Assembly (NCBI GenBank): GCA_023392135.1
Contig: JAEVZQ010000019.1
Location: 1 to 7,320, forward strand
Direction of reading: 5' to 3'
Origin: Pseudomonadota bacterium
Lineage (GTDB): Bacteria; Pseudomonadota; Alphaproteobacteria; Rhizobiales; Hyphomicrobiaceae
Length of the DNA: 7,320 nt
Position 1 is the stretch's first letter. Every line of letters begins with the position of its first letter. Positions 1-5,283 of this stretch are shown here, one piece after another. The notes beneath the pieces are model-generated. The model searched no databases. It saw nothing but the letters and a program-made list of their open reading frames with translations, and was not told the DNA's origin. The position numbers were made by a program, and so were the translations under genes.

Positions 1-89
1 CCTTGATTCTCGCCGCGGGTGACGACTCCCGCGCCCTTCATGCTTCTGTCGGAGGGGCCGCCACCCCCCGCGCCTTCTGAAACGGCTCG

Positions 90-133
90 CCGGAGGCTCC
101 GCGCAAGGGGCTATACCCTGCCGAAACCTCCGG
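90..133 (-). promoter_or_regulatory. Second inverted repeat in rplL-rpoB gap
   Basis: CCGGAGG (transcript sense) at 127-133 pairs with CCTCCGG at 90-96, a perfect 7-bp outer stem. It encloses 30 bases in which a shorter AGGG/CCCT pairing is possible. No U-tract follows. It could form part of an rpoB leader structure together with the 152-179 hairpin. The GC richness of the region makes chance pairing a real alternative. Confidence 0.35.
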
Positions 134-151
134 GGAACCGTCCCGCAATGG

Positions 152-179
152 TCCCTCCCCCCAACTGGAGGGGGAGGGA
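152..179 (-). promoter_or_regulatory. GC-rich hairpin after rplL (attenuator or processing site candidate)
   Basis: In the transcript, TCCCTCCCCC pairs perfectly with GGGGGAGGGA over 10 bp around an 8-base loop, starting 8 bases after the rplL stop codon. The sequence that follows (GACCATTGCGGG) has no run of U, so it does not look like an intrinsic terminator. Its position suits partial attenuation, RNA processing or 3'-end protection between the ribosomal protein genes and rpoBC. The pairing is seen in the sequence; the function is inferred. Confidence 0.55.
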
Positions 180-187
180 GCGCAGCC

Positions 188-565
188 TCATTTGATCTCG
201 ACGGTCGCGCCTGCGGCCTCGAGCTGCTGCTTGATCTTCTCGGCCTCGTCCTTCGGCACGCCTTCCTTGACGGGCTTGCCGCCGGCTTCGACGAGGTCCT
301 TCGCCTCCTTCAGGCCGAGGTTCGTGATCGCACGGACCTCCTTGATGACGTTGATCTTCTTGTCACCAGCCGCCTTCAGGATGACGGTGAACTCGGTCTG
401 CTCCTCGACGGGTGCGGCAGCCGCCCCACCAGCCGCAGGAGCGACAGCCACGGCAGCCGCAGCGGCCGACACGCCCCACTTCTCCTCGAGCATCTTGGCG
501 AGCTCGGCAGCTTCGAGAACGGTGAGGCTCGAGAGATCATCGACGATCTTTGCGAGATCGGTCAT
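188..565 (-). CDS. rplL: 50S ribosomal protein L7/L12
   Basis: This 125-residue protein is the mobile stalk protein of the large subunit, which recruits and stimulates the translational GTPases (EF-Tu, EF-G, IF2, RF3). The N-terminal dimerisation and L10-binding helices (about residues 1-32, starting [20 protein letters not shown]) come first. An Ala/Gly/Pro/Val-rich hinge follows (about 34-52), then the compact C-terminal domain (about 55-125), which contains [20 protein letters not shown], the factor-binding helix region. The length is normal for the family. ATG is preceded by AAGGAA at 575-580, about 10 bases upstream. The gene lies 81 bases after rplJ, as expected for an rplJL pair in which L12 is made in excess over L10. 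Nothing is odd in the protein. Confidence 0.98.
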   Translation of the reverse strand: MTDLAKIVDDLSSLTVLEAAELAKMLEEKWGVSAAAAAVAVAPAAGGAAAAPVEEQTEFTVILKAAGDKKINVIKEVRAITNLGLKEAKDLVEAGGKPVKEGVPKDEAEKIKQQLEAAGATVEIK

Positions 566-646
566 TGGTTTCAGTTCCTTCCGGTTTGAACCTGTTTCAG
601 TGATGGTGGGCCTTTCGGGCCCGATGCTTTCGTCAGCGCCCTTGCC
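566..646 (-). promoter_or_regulatory. rplJ-rplL spacer with small hairpin
   Basis: In the transcript, GGGCC (618-622) pairs with GGCCC (608-612) around a CGAAA loop, shortly after the rplJ stop. Two copies of ACTGAAAC lie at 594-601 and 568-575, the second overlapping the edge of the rplL ribosome binding site. The structure could help tune rplL translation relative to rplJ, but this is only inferred. There is no U-tract, so the two genes are probably cotranscribed. Confidence 0.35.
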
Positions 647-1165
647 TTATGCCGCCTCTTCCTTCGTGGCTTTCGCCTGAAGGACGCGCGCGAGCTGAGC
701 ACCCGGCTCGTTGAGCACGCGGGCGATTTTCGTCGCCGGCGCCTGGACGAGGCCGATAAGCTTCGCCCTGAGCTCATCAAGCGAGGGCAGATCGGCGAGC
801 GCTTTCACTCCTGCGGAATCCAGAACGGTGCTGCCCATCGCACCCCCGAGGATCACGAGCTTGTCGTTCTCCCTGGAGTACGTGACAGCAGCCTTCGCCG
901 CGGCAACCGGATCTGCCGAGTAGGCGACGCACGTCGGCCCCTGGAACAGCTCCGCGATGCCCTCGGCATCCGTTTCCCGGAGTGCAAGCTTCGCCAGCCG
1001 GTTCTTGGCCACCTTGACCGTGCCACCCACCTCCTTCACGCGGCGGCGCAGCTCGGTCATTTGGGCGACCGTCATACCGGCATAGTGGGCGACGACGATG
1101 ACACCCGTGTCCTTGAACACGTCGTGCATCGAGGCCACGAGCTCGCGTTTTGCAGCTCTGTCCAC
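647..1165 (-). CDS. rplJ: 50S ribosomal protein L10
   Basis: L10 (172 residues) anchors the L7/L12 dimers to 23S rRNA near L11 and represses its own operon by binding the rplJ leader. The rRNA-binding N-terminal domain ([20 protein letters not shown], then [20 protein letters not shown] and KNRLAKLAL) is intact. The C-terminal helix, about residues 130-172 ([20 protein letters not shown] and on), is the L7/L12 landing site. The open frame extends further upstream. I chose GTG at 1163-1165 because the protein then begins with the family-typical (M)DRAxK, gives the usual alphaproteobacterial length, and has a strong GGAGAGAG ribosome binding site 7 bases from its core. The gene is followed by rplL and preceded by a long leader. 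Confidence 0.96.
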   Translation of the reverse strand: MDRAAKRELVASMHDVFKDTGVIVVAHYAGMTVAQMTELRRRVKEVGGTVKVAKNRLAKLALRETDAEGIAELFQGPTCVAYSADPVAAAKAAVTYSRENDKLVILGGAMGSTVLDSAGVKALADLPSLDELRAKLIGLVQAPATKIARVLNEPGAQLARVLQAKATKEEAA

Positions 1166-1549
1166 TTGCTCTCTCCATCTTGCAGACAATTCCTCTTGCG
1201 AGGATCGTCCGCGGGTTGCACCCTGCCGCCGGCTTCGGGACGACTGCCCCACACCTGCGGCGCTCGACCTGTCCAACCGCGCACAACGGCACGGTGCGAC
1301 CCAAGAGGCTCAAACCGGAACGCAAGGCCCGTGGGCCCGAATTCCGGATCGTCTCCCGTCTCATGCAGGCCAACTGGATTAAGCCGGCATTGCGCCGGCA
1401 CCTGCAGTCTCGGACAGGTTTGAGCCAATCCCACACGAGGTGGCATCGGCTCGGTCCACCGGGCAAAGCGCCCGGAAGCTCTTCATCTCATCGCCGCAAG
1501 GCAGGGAGTTCGCGCCCCCGCCAACGCCGCAATTTCCTGGACGCGGCCC
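1166..1549 (-). promoter_or_regulatory. rplJ leader, probable L10(L12)4 autoregulatory region
   Basis: This 384-base non-coding gap between rplA and rplJ sits where the L10 leader (Rfam family of that name) controls rplJL in many bacteria. Several pairings can be read in transcript sense. A perfect 10-bp long-range stem joins GGCTCAAACC (1417-1426) and GGTTTGAGCC (1307-1316). Inside it are a GCCGGC/GCCGGC hairpin with loop GCAAT (1383-1399) and a CCGGAA/TTCCGG stem (1342-1347 with 1315-1320). The last stem overlaps the long stem by two bases and encloses a GGCC/GGCC hairpin. Nearer rplJ, a hairpin at 1184-1210 has TCCTC/GAGGA closed by a GCAA tetraloop. This layout suits an L10-binding structure, but I could not match it to the covariance model. 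No convincing sigma-70 promoter was seen. Confidence 0.6.
1169..1176 (-). promoter_or_regulatory. Ribosome binding site fixing the GTG start of rplJ
   Basis: GGAGAGAG in transcript sense, with GGAG at 1173-1176 lying 7 bases from the GTG. No comparable site serves the far upstream in-frame ATG at 1276. The nearby ATG at 1176-1178 is out of frame with L10. Confidence 0.8.
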
Positions 1550-2254
1550 CTACTGGGCGGCGCCGCTGATCGTGCCCTGATCGACGCGGACCCCGGGGCC
1601 CATCGTCGAGCTGATAGCTACCTTCTTCAGGTACGTACCCTTCGCACCCGACGGTTTCGCCCTGTTCACCGCATCGACGAACGCCCGGATGTTCTCGGCA
1701 AGCTGCTCCTCGGTGAAGCTCGCCTTGCCAACGCCCGCGTGCACGATGCCCGCCTTCTCGACGCGGAACTCGATGGCGCCGCCCTTGGCGCCCTTTACGG
1801 CACCGGCCACGTCCATGGTCACCGTACCGACGCGCGGATTGGGCATCAGGCCGCGCGGACCCAGCCCCTTACCGAGGCGACCGACCAGGCCCATCATGTC
1901 CGGCGTCGCGATGCAGCGGTCGAAGTTGATCTCGCCGCGCTGGACCTGCTCGAACAGATCCTCCGCGCCTACGACATCAGCGCCGGCCTCCTTGGCTTCG
2001 TCCGCCTTAGCTCCGCGTGCGAACACCGCGACGCGCACCGTCCGGCCCGAGCCGTTGGGCAACTGGCAGACACCGCGCACGACCTGGTCAGCGTGCTTCG
2101 GATCGACTCCGAGGTTGAGGGCAACATCGACGGTCTCGTCGAACTTCACCGATGAATTCGACTTCACCAGCTTGATTGCCTCATCGAGCGAATAGGCCTT
2201 GGTGCGATCGACCTTCTCGCGGGCGGCCCTGATTCTCTTTCCAACTTTCGCCAT
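1550..2254 (-). CDS. rplA: 50S ribosomal protein L1
   Basis: L1 (234 residues) forms the mobile L1 stalk on 23S rRNA, which helps move deacylated tRNA out of the E site. In many bacteria it also represses the rplKA mRNA. The protein begins [16 protein letters not shown] and carries the family signature [19 protein letters not shown] in domain II, followed by the returning domain I strand ending [16 protein letters not shown]. Length is normal. Two starts are possible: GTG at 2261-2263, overlapping the rplK stop, or ATG at 2252-2254. I chose the ATG because GGAG at 2263-2266 is spaced 8 bases from it and it yields the standard N-terminus. The ATG lies 5 bases after the rplK stop, so translational coupling is likely. 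Confidence 0.96.
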   Translation of the reverse strand: MAKVGKRIRAAREKVDRTKAYSLDEAIKLVKSNSSVKFDETVDVALNLGVDPKHADQVVRGVCQLPNGSGRTVRVAVFARGAKADEAKEAGADVVGAEDLFEQVQRGEINFDRCIATPDMMGLVGRLGKGLGPRGLMPNPRVGTVTMDVAGAVKGAKGGAIEFRVEKAGIVHAGVGKASFTEEQLAENIRAFVDAVNRAKPSGAKGTYLKKVAISSTMGPGVRVDQGTISGAAQ

Positions 2255-2259
2255 GGCCG

Positions 2260-2688
2260 TCACTCCACCACCTGCAGACCCATCGACCGCGCAGAGCCCG
2301 CTATCGTCCGGGCGGCCTGCTCGAGATCGTCGGTGTTGAGATCCTTCATCTTCTCCTTGGCGATCTCCCGCACCTGCGCCATTGTGACGGTGCCGACGCT
2401 GGAGCGGCCCGGATCCTTGGACCCGGAGTAGATTTTCGCCGCCTTCTTGAGGAAGAAGGTTGCGGGCGGCGTGCGCATTTCGAATGTGAAGGACCGGTCG
2501 GAGTAGACGGTGATCTTTACCGGAATCGGCGTCTCCGGCTCCATGTCCTTGGTTTTGGCGTTGAACGCCTTGCAGAATTCCATGATGTTGACGCCGCGCT
2601 GTCCGAGCGCGGGTCCGATTGGCGGAGATGGGTTGGCCTTGCCCGCCGGAACCTGCAGGTTGATGTAACCTTCTATCTTCTTTGCCAT
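2260..2688 (-). CDS. rplK: 50S ribosomal protein L11
   Basis: L11 (142 residues) binds the GTPase-associated region of 23S rRNA at the base of the L10-L12 stalk. It is the site around which thiostrepton-type antibiotics act and is needed for RelA activation. The N-terminal domain carries the conserved proline-rich stretch [20 protein letters not shown] (residues 19-38). The C-terminal RNA-binding domain includes [19 protein letters not shown] and ends [13 protein letters not shown]. Length is typical. ATG is preceded by AAGGA at 2696-2700, 7 bases upstream. The stop codon sits 5 bases before the rplA ATG, so the two genes form a tightly coupled pair. Confidence 0.98.
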   Translation of the reverse strand: MAKKIEGYINLQVPAGKANPSPPIGPALGQRGVNIMEFCKAFNAKTKDMEPETPIPVKITVYSDRSFTFEMRTPPATFFLKKAAKIYSGSKDPGRSSVGTVTMAQVREIAKEKMKDLNTDDLEQAARTIAGSARSMGLQVVE

Positions 2689-2852
2689 ATAGTTATCCTT
2701 TTAGCCACAGTGAAGGGGTGAGCCCCTCCCGGGTTAGCGGTTAACGGGCTGGCTGGCCCTCCCGCGCTCGATGCGGCATGAACCGGATGGCTCGATGCCG
2801 CGGTACTCCCGGCCCAGTCGGGCCGGATCCTGGTGATCAGCCGTGCCTGCGC
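2689..2852 (-). promoter_or_regulatory. nusG-rplK leader with two hairpins, candidate L1 operator
   Basis: This 164-base gap precedes rplK, where L1 represses translation in E. coli and other bacteria. A strong hairpin spans 2773-2801: GCGGCAT/ATGCCGC, a bulged C, then GAGCC/GGTTC with one G-U pair and an AUCC loop. A second spans 2712-2729: GGAGGGG/CCCCTTC with loop CUCA and one G-U pair, ending 11 bases before the AAGGA ribosome binding site. The second is better placed for translational control. No recognisable promoter was found. The L1 assignment is inferred from position. Confidence 0.45.
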
Positions 2853-3386
2853 TCAGCCGACCTTCTCCACTTGTCCGAATTCGAGCTCTACAGGCGTGGG
2901 CCGGCCGAAGATCGACACAGCGACCTTGAGCCGCGACCGCTCCTCGTCCACTTCCTCGACCGAGCCTGAGAAGGAGGCAAACGGTCCGTCGGCCACCCGC
3001 ACCTGCTCGCCGATCTCGAACGTGACCGACGGCTTCGGGCGCTCCACGCCTTCCCTCACCTGATGCAGGATGCGCGCAGCCTCCTCATCGGAGATGGCCA
3101 TCGGCTTGTTCTCGGCCCCAAGGAACCCCGTCACCTTGGGTGTGTTCCGGATCAGGTGGAATGCCTGATCGGTCAGCTCCATCTTGACGAGAACATAGCC
3201 CGGCAGAAACTTGCGCTCGGTCGGAACCTTGCGGCCGCGCCGGACCTCGATAACCTCTTCCGTCGGCACCACGATATCTTCGAACAGGTGCTCTAGGCCC
3301 GCCTGCCGTGCCCGCTCACGGATGGAGTCGGCCACCTTGCGCTCAAAATTAGTATAAGCGTGCACGATGTACCAACGCTTAGCCAT
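2853..3386 (-). CDS. nusG: Transcription elongation and antitermination factor NusG
   Basis: NusG (177 residues) binds the clamp of RNA polymerase to suppress pausing, and links it to Rho or to the ribosome through S10. The N-terminal NGN domain runs from MAKRWYIVHAYTNFERKVA to about residue 115 and contains RKFLPGYVLVKMEL (58-71) and NTPKVTGFLG (81-90). The C-terminal KOW domain begins at about residue 126 with GEQVRVADGPFASFSGSVEE. Both domains are complete and the length is normal. The start is the only sensible ATG; a modest AGGA lies about 10 bases upstream. The gene follows secE by 65 bases, the usual secE-nusG pairing. Confidence 0.98.
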   Translation of the reverse strand: MAKRWYIVHAYTNFERKVADSIRERARQAGLEHLFEDIVVPTEEVIEVRRGRKVPTERKFLPGYVLVKMELTDQAFHLIRNTPKVTGFLGAENKPMAISDEEAARILHQVREGVERPKPSVTFEIGEQVRVADGPFASFSGSVEEVDEERSRLKVAVSIFGRPTPVELEFGQVEKVG

Positions 3387-3421
3387 TCGACTTGGATCCT
3401 GCGATTAAAAGCTGCTCTCGT

Positions 3422-3443
3422 GCACTGCCGGTCAGTCCAGTGC
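3422..3443 (-). promoter_or_regulatory. Hairpin in secE-nusG gap
   Basis: GCACTG and CAGTGC pair perfectly (6 bp) around a 10-base loop in the 65-base gap between secE and nusG. A short TTTT occurs about 10 bases after the stem, too far away and too short for a good intrinsic terminator. secE and nusG are usually cotranscribed, so this is more likely an internal mRNA structure. Confidence 0.3.
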
Positions 3444-3451
3444 TCCGTCGA

Positions 3452-3649
3452 TCAGCGGCCAAACCCAAGGACGAAACTGACGAGCCAACCCAGAACCTGA
3501 TCCGTGACAAGGAAAAAGACGGACGCCAGCATCACCATGACCAGAACGGCAACGGTGGTGACCCACACCTCCTTGCGCCCAGGCCATGTGACCTTGGCGG
3601 TCTCCTGACGAACTTCCTGGATGAACTCGAACGGATTAAACTTTGCCAT
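3452..3649 (-). CDS. secE: Preprotein translocase subunit SecE
   Basis: SecE (65 residues) is the small clamp subunit of the SecYEG protein-conducting channel in the inner membrane. The short single-span form seen here is usual outside the Enterobacteria. It opens MAKFNPFEFIQEVRQETAKV with the conserved amphipathic helix and the signature KVTWPGRKEV (residues 19-28). One transmembrane helix follows, at about residues 30-50 (VTTVAVLVMVMLASVFFLV). The frame stays open upstream, but the extra N-terminal residues are Gly/Pro/Arg-rich and run back through a hairpin towards the tRNA. The ATG at 3647-3649 is therefore chosen; GGAG lies 11 bases upstream. Its neighbours, tRNA-Trp and nusG, are the standard alphaproteobacterial context. 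Confidence 0.96.
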   Translation of the reverse strand: MAKFNPFEFIQEVRQETAKVTWPGRKEVWVTTVAVLVMVMLASVFFLVTDQVLGWLVSFVLGFGR

Positions 3650-3663
3650 TCCCGCTGTTTCTC

Positions 3664-3679
3664 CGGGTCGTACGACCCG
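3664..3679 (-). repeat. 16-base palindrome beside the secE ribosome binding site
   Basis: CGGGTCGTACGACCCG is a perfect 16-base palindrome. It touches the GGAG (3661-3664) that serves secE. In RNA it could fold as a 6-bp hairpin with a 4-base loop and influence access to the ribosome binding site. As DNA it could be a dimeric protein site. The palindrome is seen directly; any role is inferred. Confidence 0.5.
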
Positions 3680-3719
3680 CGCCCCGCCGAGAGCGCCCCG
3701 CTGATTGACGACACCCCGC

Positions 3720-3739
3720 GGGCCGGCAACGCCGGGCCC
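3720..3739 (-). promoter_or_regulatory. GC hairpin between tRNA-Trp and secE
   Basis: In the transcript, GGG plus CCGGC pairs with GCCGG plus CCC across a GUU loop, with one bulged C, giving about 8 bp. It begins about 23 bases after the tRNA 3' end. No U-tract follows, so it may mark the processing boundary between the tRNA and the secE mRNA rather than a terminator. Confidence 0.35.
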
Positions 3740-3762
3740 CGGGGCAAACATGTTGGTTCAAG

Positions 3763-3838
3763 TGGCAGGGGTGGAGGGTCTCGAACCCCCAGCCTTCGGT
3801 TTTGGAGACCGACGCTCTGCCAATTGAGCTACACCCCT
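3763..3838 (-). tRNA. tRNA-Trp (anticodon CCA)
   Basis: The 76-base sequence folds as a complete cloverleaf. The acceptor stem is AGGGGTG/CACCCCT and the D stem GCTC/GAGC. The anticodon stem is TCGGT/ACCGA with loop CTCCAAA, placing anticodon CCA at 3803-3805. The variable loop is 5 bases and the T arm is GGGGG/CCCTC (one G-U) with loop TTCGAGA. Discriminator G and a genome-encoded CCA end the molecule. CCA reads UGG, and G73 is the normal identity base for bacterial tRNA-Trp. It lies between tuf and secE, the usual place for this tRNA in alphaproteobacteria, and is probably cotranscribed with secE and nusG and then processed out. Confidence 0.98.
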
Positions 3839-3873
3839 AGAGCTGCCAGAGTTCGGCCCCTCAAAGAGCGCCC

Positions 3874-3902
3874 TTGATAACCGATCACGCAAGCCTTGTC
3901 AC
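3874..3902 (-). promoter_or_regulatory. Probable sigma-70 promoter for tRNA-Trp-secE-nusG
   Basis: A -35 element GTGACA (3897-3902, 5 of 6 consensus) and a -10 element TATCAA (3874-3879, 4 of 6 consensus) are separated by 17 bases. Transcription would start near 3867, about 29 bases before the mature tRNA. This is the best promoter match in the window and would make the tRNA-Trp-secE-nusG unit independent of fusA-tuf. It is a prediction from consensus only. Confidence 0.55.
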
Positions 3903-3919
3903 ATTTTTTTCTTGACAAG
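3895..3919. repeat. Inverted repeat overlapping the -35 element
   Basis: CTTGTCA and TGACAAG form a perfect 7-bp inverted repeat separated by 11 bases that include a run of seven A (minus strand). One arm coincides with the predicted -35 element. It could be an operator, an A-tract upstream promoter feature, or a weak hairpin after tuf. The A-run is the wrong polarity for an intrinsic terminator of the tuf transcript. Confidence 0.4.
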
Positions 3920-3958
3920 TCACTCGATCGGCCCGGAGCGCGCCCGGACGCCGCAGCC

Positions 3959-3974
3959 GCCAGTGCCGACTGGC
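3959..3974 (-). promoter_or_regulatory. Hairpin just after tuf
   Basis: GCCAGT and ACTGGC pair over 6 bp with a CGGC loop, starting 6 bases after the tuf stop codon. No U-tract follows. It may protect the 3' end of the message or be a weak stop signal. No better terminator for tuf is visible before the tRNA gene. Confidence 0.35.
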
Positions 3975-3980
3975 CCGACC

Positions 3981-5189
3981 TCAATCGACGATCTTCGTGA
4001 CCACGCCGGCACCGACCGTGCGGCCCCCTTCACGGATGGCGAAGCGCTGCTTCTCCTCCATCGCGATCGGCGTGATCAGCTCGACGTTCATCGCAACGTT
4101 GTCCCCCGGCATCACCATCTCGGTGCCCTCCGGCAGCGTCACCACACCCGTCACGTCCGTCGTCCGGAAGTAGAACTGAGGACGGTAGTTCTTGAAGAAC
4201 GGCGTGTGCCGCCCGCCCTCGTCCTTCGTCAGGATGTAGGCCTCCGCCTCGAACTTCTTGTGCGGCTTCACCGAGCCCGGCTTGCACAGCACCTGTCCAC
4301 GCTCCACCGAATCCTTGTCGATGCCGCGCAGCAGGCAGCCCACGTTGTCGCCAGCCTCGCCCGCGTCCAGCAGCTTGCGGAACATCTCGACACCCGTCAC
4401 GACAGACTTCTGCGTGTCCCGGATGCCAACGATCTCCACCTCCTCGCCGACCTTGATCACGCCCCGCTCGATGCGGCCTGTCACCACCGTCCCGCGGCCC
4501 GAGATCGAGAACACGTCCTCGATCGGCATCAGGAACGGCTGGTCCTTCGGACGCTCCGGCAGCGGGATGTACGTGTCCAGCGCCTCGTACAGCTTCAGGA
4601 TCGCCTCGTCCGCCAGCTCGCCCTTCTCCCCGTTCAGCGCCTTGATCGCCGCACCGCGGATCACCGGCACATCATCGCCCGGGAACTGGTATTTCGACAG
4701 CAGCTCGCGCACCTCGAGCTCAACGAGGTCCAGCAGCTCCGGGTCGTCCACCACGTCGCACTTGTTCAGGAACACCACGATGTAGGGCACGCCCACCTGA
4801 CGGGCGAGCAGGATGTGCTCGCGCGTCTGCGGCATCGGCCCGTCGACCGCCGACACCACCAGGATGGCGCCGTCCATCTGCGCCGCACCGGTGATCATGT
4901 TCTTCACGTAGTCGGCGTGCCCTGGGCAGTCCACGTGCGCGTAGTGCCGGTTCGGCGTCGCGTACTCCACGTGGCTCGTCGCAATCGTCAGGATCTTCGT
5001 CGGGTCACGACGGCCCTGGCTCTCAGACGCCTTCGCAACCTGGTCGTACGACACCGCCGTCGTCGTCCAGCCCTGGTCCGCCGAAACCTTCGTCAGAGCC
5101 GCCGTCAGCGTCGTCTTGCCGTGGTCGACGTGACCGATCGTGCCCACATTGCAGTGCGGCTTCGTCCGCTCGAATTTTTGCTTGGCCAT
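3981..5189 (-). CDS. tuf: Elongation factor Tu with unusual switch I
   Basis: EF-Tu (402 residues) carries aminoacyl-tRNA to the ribosomal A site in a GTP-dependent manner. G1 is GHVDHGKT (19-26), G3 DCPGH (87-91, with catalytic His91) and G4 NKCD (142-145). Domains II and III follow and are ordinary, ending [15 protein letters not shown]. Switch I is not ordinary: in place of the usual ARGITINTAHVEY the protein has [18 protein letters not shown], about 6 residues longer. The Mg-coordinating Thr is retained by alignment as Thr68. The G5 SAL is AAI (180-182). The other motifs match alphaproteobacteria, so this is a functional EF-Tu rather than a paralogue, though from memory the switch resembles planctomycete EF-Tu. 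ATG has GAGGAG 8 bases upstream. fusA lies 94 bases upstream. Confidence 0.97.
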   Translation of the reverse strand: MAKQKFERTKPHCNVGTIGHVDHGKTTLTAALTKVSADQGWTTTAVSYDQVAKASESQGRRDPTKILTIATSHVEYATPNRHYAHVDCPGHADYVKNMITGAAQMDGAILVVSAVDGPMPQTREHILLARQVGVPYIVVFLNKCDVVDDPELLDLVELEVRELLSKYQFPGDDVPVIRGAAIKALNGEKGELADEAILKLYEALDTYIPLPERPKDQPFLMPIEDVFSISGRGTVVTGRIERGVIKVGEEVEIVGIRDTQKSVVTGVEMFRKLLDAGEAGDNVGCLLRGIDKDSVERGQVLCKPGSVKPHKKFEAEAYILTKDEGGRHTPFFKNYRPQFYFRTTDVTGVVTLPEGTEMVMPGDNVAMNVELITPIAMEEKQRFAIREGGRTVGAGVVTKIVD

Positions 5190-5197
5190 CGGTGGCT

Positions 5198-5203
5198 CTC
5201 CTC
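5198..5203 (-). promoter_or_regulatory. Strong ribosome binding site of tuf
   Basis: GAGGAG lies 8 bases before the tuf ATG. This near-ideal spacing and match suits a highly expressed gene and supports the [12 protein letters not shown] start. Confidence 0.75.
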
Positions 5204-5233
5204 AGTTCACTTAATCCAGCTCTATTCTTCGAC

Positions 5234-5257
5234 GGATCGCGGCAGAAGCTTCGATCC
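5234..5257 (-). promoter_or_regulatory. Small inverted repeat in fusA-tuf gap
   Basis: GGATCG (transcript sense, 5252-5257) pairs with CGATCC (5234-5239) over 6 bp around a 12-base loop, in the 94-base gap between fusA and tuf. No U-tract and no convincing promoter are present, so fusA and tuf are probably cotranscribed. The pairing may be chance. Confidence 0.2.
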
Positions 5258-5283
5258 TGCTATTCTGTTTGGCTCGATCGGGA

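Larger units (their letters stand above)
1..187 (-). other. rplL-rpoB intergenic region (left edge)
   Basis: This is non-coding sequence downstream of rplL. In nearly all bacteria rpoB follows rplL, but no RpoB N-terminus (a TGRKRVRK-like motif) is readable here, so rpoB probably starts beyond the left edge. The stretch holds three GC-rich inverted repeats, at 152-179, 90-133 and 14-33. The last is CGCGGG/CCCGCG around an 8-base loop. No U-tract follows any of them. In E. coli this interval contains a transcription attenuator and an RNase III site; a similar role here is inference only. Confidence 0.6.

Noticed and set aside
1..50. Short minus-strand frame running off the left edge (MKGAGVVTRGENQ)
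   Set aside because: It has no clear ribosome binding site and does not match an RpoB N-terminus. The resemblance of GAGVVT to the EF-Tu tail is short and the flanking residues disagree, so a second tuf fragment is not supported.
1205..1232. GGGTGCAACCCGC in the rplJ leader resembling a cobalamin riboswitch fragment
   Set aside because: Only a short stretch matches. No B12 box or multi-helix core could be found, and a ribosomal protein operon is not a cobalamin target.
1166..1276. N-terminally extended L10 from an ATG at 1274-1276
   Set aside because: The extra residues are low-complexity Arg/Ser/Gly and unlike L10. The GTG at 1163-1165 has a strong ribosome binding site and gives the family N-terminus.
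3650..3751. N-terminal extension of SecE by 34 residues
   Set aside because: The added residues are Gly/Pro/Arg-rich without family similarity and overlap a hairpin and a palindrome. MAKFNPFEFIQEV is the standard start.
3904..3910. T7 run as an intrinsic terminator
   Set aside because: The run reads T on the plus strand only; transcripts of this cluster would carry A7. No gene on the plus strand ends here.
5276..5283. Shared CGATCGAG after fusA and after tuf as a duplication footprint
   Set aside because: Eight bases of a GC-balanced palindromic sequence without flanking similarity are too little to infer a duplication or recombination scar.
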